A DNA stretch of 64,000 nt, taken from positions 1 through 64,000 of the forward strand of contig NBNI01000007.1 in assembly GCA_004379135.1 (NCBI GenBank), in the 5' to 3' direction. The stretch's first letter is position 1; every line of letters starts with the position of its first letter. A program made the translations under genes and the position numbers. The stretch comes from Acidimicrobiales bacterium mtb01. Its GTDB lineage: Bacteria > Actinomycetota > Acidimicrobiia > Acidimicrobiales > Ilumatobacteraceae. Shown in pieces: positions 62,150 to 64,000 of the stretch. The notes beneath the pieces are model-generated. The model saw only the letters and a program-made list of their open reading frames with translations. It was not told the DNA's origin and made no database searches.

Positions 62150-62182
62150 GCTGTCGGCTCAGTACTCGACTGGAGAGCTCGT

Positions 62183-64000
62183 TCAGTTGCCGGCGACCGG
62201 ATGCAGATGGCGGTACGCCGTGTTGCGCTGCACGAGGGTGCGACCCAGCGGGGCCGTCACGGCCCGGAAGCCGTCCTCGGTCATCTTCTGGCCGTGATTC
62301 GCGCCGGCGGCGCGCGAGATGTTCTCGTCCATGAGCGTGCCGCCCATGTCGTTGCAGCCGGCCTGGAGGAGTTGGCGGGCGCCGTCCACGCCGATCTTGA
62401 CCCAGCTCACTTGAACGTTGTCGATGAGGCCGTCGTACACGATGCGACCGATCGCGTGCATGAGAACCGTCTCGCGGAAGGTCGGGCCGCGGCGCGACTT
62501 CTTCTGCAAGTAGATGGGTGAAGCCATGTGCACGAACGGCAGGGGAATGAACTCGGTGAAACCACCGGTCTCCTTCTGCAGATCGCGGGTTCGGATCATG
62601 TGCTCGGCCCAACTGCTCGGATCCTCGACCGAGCCGAACATGATCGTGATGTTCGAGTGCAGACCAACCCGGTGGGCGACGCGATGGCATTCGATCCACT
62701 CGTCGGCGTCGACCTTGTCGGGGCACAGAACCTTGCGCGCGCGAGTGTCGAGGATCTCGGCCGCCGTACCGGGCAACGACGCGAGTCCGGCCGCCTTCAT
62801 CTTGCGGAGGTAGGTCTCGAGATCTTCGCCGTTTCGCCGAGCACCCTCGGTGATCTCGAGTGCGGTGAACCCGTGCACGTGCATCTCGGGGACGGCGTCC
62901 TTCACGGCCTGGGTGACGTGGAGGTAGTAGTCGCCGTCGAAGTCGGGGTGGATGCCGCCCTGCAGCGTGACCTCACTGGCCCCCATGTTCCAGGCTTCTT
63001 CGGCGCGACGCGCGATGTCGTCGAGAGTGAGGAGGTACGGCGTGCCGCGGAGGTTGAGTGACAACGGACCCTTGGAGAATCCGCAGAACTTGCACTTGAA
63101 GGTGCACACGTTCGTGTAGTTGATGTTGCGGTTGTGCACCCACGTGACCGTGTCGCCGACCGCTTCACGTCGCAGGTGATCGGCGTATTCGGCGATCGTC
63201 GCGACCTCGCGACCGCGGGCGGCGAACAACGCGACGATCTCGTCGAAACCGATCTCCTGGCCGCCGCGATGGCCGTCGATGATCTCGTGCACACGGGAAC
63301 GGCCCGCGGTCGATGAAGTGGTGTTCGCAATTCCGGCCCCAGGAACCAGAGCGGCTGGCTTGTTGTTGGCTCCGCTGTACCACTGGGTGCTGCGATGGCC
63401 CACCAGCACCACTTCGGCACCGTCGTGCACCACGTCGGCGGCGGTGACCTTCTCGGGCCAGATCGCACCCGGATCGTCGCGTCCCATGCCCTCGGCGTCA
63501 CTGCGATCGAGGACCGTGAACCGAAGCGAGGGTTCGATCCACGGGCTGTCGCCGAGACCGAGCGAGTTCTCGCCGGTGATGAATTCGGGGTACACCGTGA
63601 GCCGCGGCGCCAGGTTCATTCCGCGTGATTCGGTCACTAGACGGAGACGGTCGAGATCGGGCCACGGGCGTTCGGGGTTCACGTGGTCGGCGGTCACCGG
63701 TGACACGCCACCCCAATCGTCGATACCGGCGTCGAGAAGGACACCGAAATCATCGGAGAGATTCGGCGGTGCCTGCAGGTGGATCTCGGGCGGCAGGATC
63801 ACGCGGGCCGCGGCGATCGACCACATGAACTCGTCGTGCGGGCACGGAGCCTCGTTCTGCATGCCGGTTCGGGGCTTGGGCAGGAAGTTCTGCACGATGA
63901 CTTCCTGGACGTGACCGTGTCGTGCGTGCGATTCGGCGATGGCGACCAAGGCGTCGATTCGGTCGGCGCGGCTCTCGCCGATTCCGCAGAGGATGCCGGT
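62183..64000 (-). CDS. fbiC: 7,8-didemethyl-8-hydroxy-5-deazariboflavin synthase FbiC (partial)
   Basis: FbiC makes Fo, the chromophore of cofactor F420. The frame is open to the window edge (it reads TGILCGIGESRADRIDALVA before 63949), so the 5' part is missing. The visible part covers the end of the CofG half and the whole CofH half. The CofH radical-SAM cluster motif is CTFKCKFCGF, and HNRNINYTNVC and TLQGGIHPDFDGDYY are typical. About 605 codons are present; complete FbiC has about 850. Its presence predicts F420-dependent oxidoreductases in the genome. Confidence 0.96.
   Translation of the reverse strand, partial: TGILCGIGESRADRIDALVAIAESHARHGHVQEVIVQNFLPKPRTGMQNEAPCPHDEFMWSIAAARVILPPEIHLQAPPNLSDDFGVLLDAGIDDWGGVSPVTADHVNPERPWPDLDRLRLVTESRGMNLAPRLTVYPEFITGENSLGLGDSPWIEPSLRFTVLDRSDAEGMGRDDPGAIWPEKVTAADVVHDGAEVVLVGHRSTQWYSGANNKPAALVPGAGIANTTSSTAGRSRVHEIIDGHRGGQEIGFDEIVALFAARGREVATIAEYADHLRREAVGDTVTWVHNRNINYTNVCTFKCKFCGFSKGPLSLNLRGTPYLLTLDDIARRAEEAWNMGASEVTLQGGIHPDFDGDYYLHVTQAVKDAVPEMHVHGFTALEITEGARRNGEDLETYLRKMKAAGLASLPGTAAEILDTRARKVLCPDKVDADEWIECHRVAHRVGLHSNITIMFGSVEDPSSWAEHMIRTRDLQKETGGFTEFIPLPFVHMASPIYLQKKSRRGPTFRETVLMHAIGRIVYDGLIDNVQVSWVKIGVDGARQLLQAGCNDMGGTLMDENISRAAGANHGQKMTEDGFRAVTAPLGRTLVQRNTAYRHLHPVAGN

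Overview
The window looks like chromosomal DNA of a high-GC actinobacterium, most plausibly from the Acidimicrobiia. Supporting signs are an FbiC-type F420 cofactor synthase, a Mec/CysM cysteine pair, a WhiG-type sigma factor next to rpsB, and the usual actinobacterial translation and isoprenoid gene order. Start codons are often GTG, and many lie only 6-7 nt downstream of a TANNNT -10 box, so leaderless transcripts seem common. The taxonomic call is an inference from gene content.

Positions 1-6540 hold the trans-translation locus: smpB, a complete tmRNA gene (2776-3162) and a second, almost identical tmRNA copy cut by the window edge (1-375). The 2.4 kb between the copies carries a decayed PAS-kinase/response-regulator gene with an 11-G tract at the kinase/regulator junction. 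A large Ser/Thr-rich, multi-membrane-span exported protein sits between tmRNA and smpB.

Positions 6577-29296 carry mec-cysM at one end and murI-rph-rdgB at the other. These are near neighbours in Mycobacterium; here an 18.8 kb catabolic block separates them. It encodes two amidohydrolases, four SDR dehydrogenases, a TIM-barrel isomerase-like protein, a ThuA-like protein, two paralogous P450s, a three-cysteine ferredoxin, a TrmB-type regulator, an EamA transporter, and a probable operon of a sugar-type ABC importer followed by a molybdenum hydroxylase (large and small subunits). Together they look like uptake plus stepwise oxidation of an unidentified, possibly sugar-like, compound.

Positions 29297-36036 hold smaller units: an alanine-racemase-fold PLP enzyme, a two-domain acetyltransferase behind tRNA-Leu(UAG), two tandem fold-II PLP enzymes preceded by a perfect palindrome, a beta-carbonic anhydrase, clpP and a lipoprotein.

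Positions 36114-62149 are the housekeeping supercluster: comM-dprA-xerC-whiG-LytM-like-rpsB-tsf-pyrH-frr-cdsA-dxr-rseP-ispG, then manA and proS on the other strand, then rimP-nusA-infB-dsbA-like-rbfA-truB, hydrolase and VOC genes, and ribF. A 480 bp unit with 46 bp near-perfect inverted ends and a small unrecognised gene sits exactly between the 3' ends of ispG and manA. The rimP-nusA-infB leader contains a terminator-like hairpin. The window ends inside fbiC.
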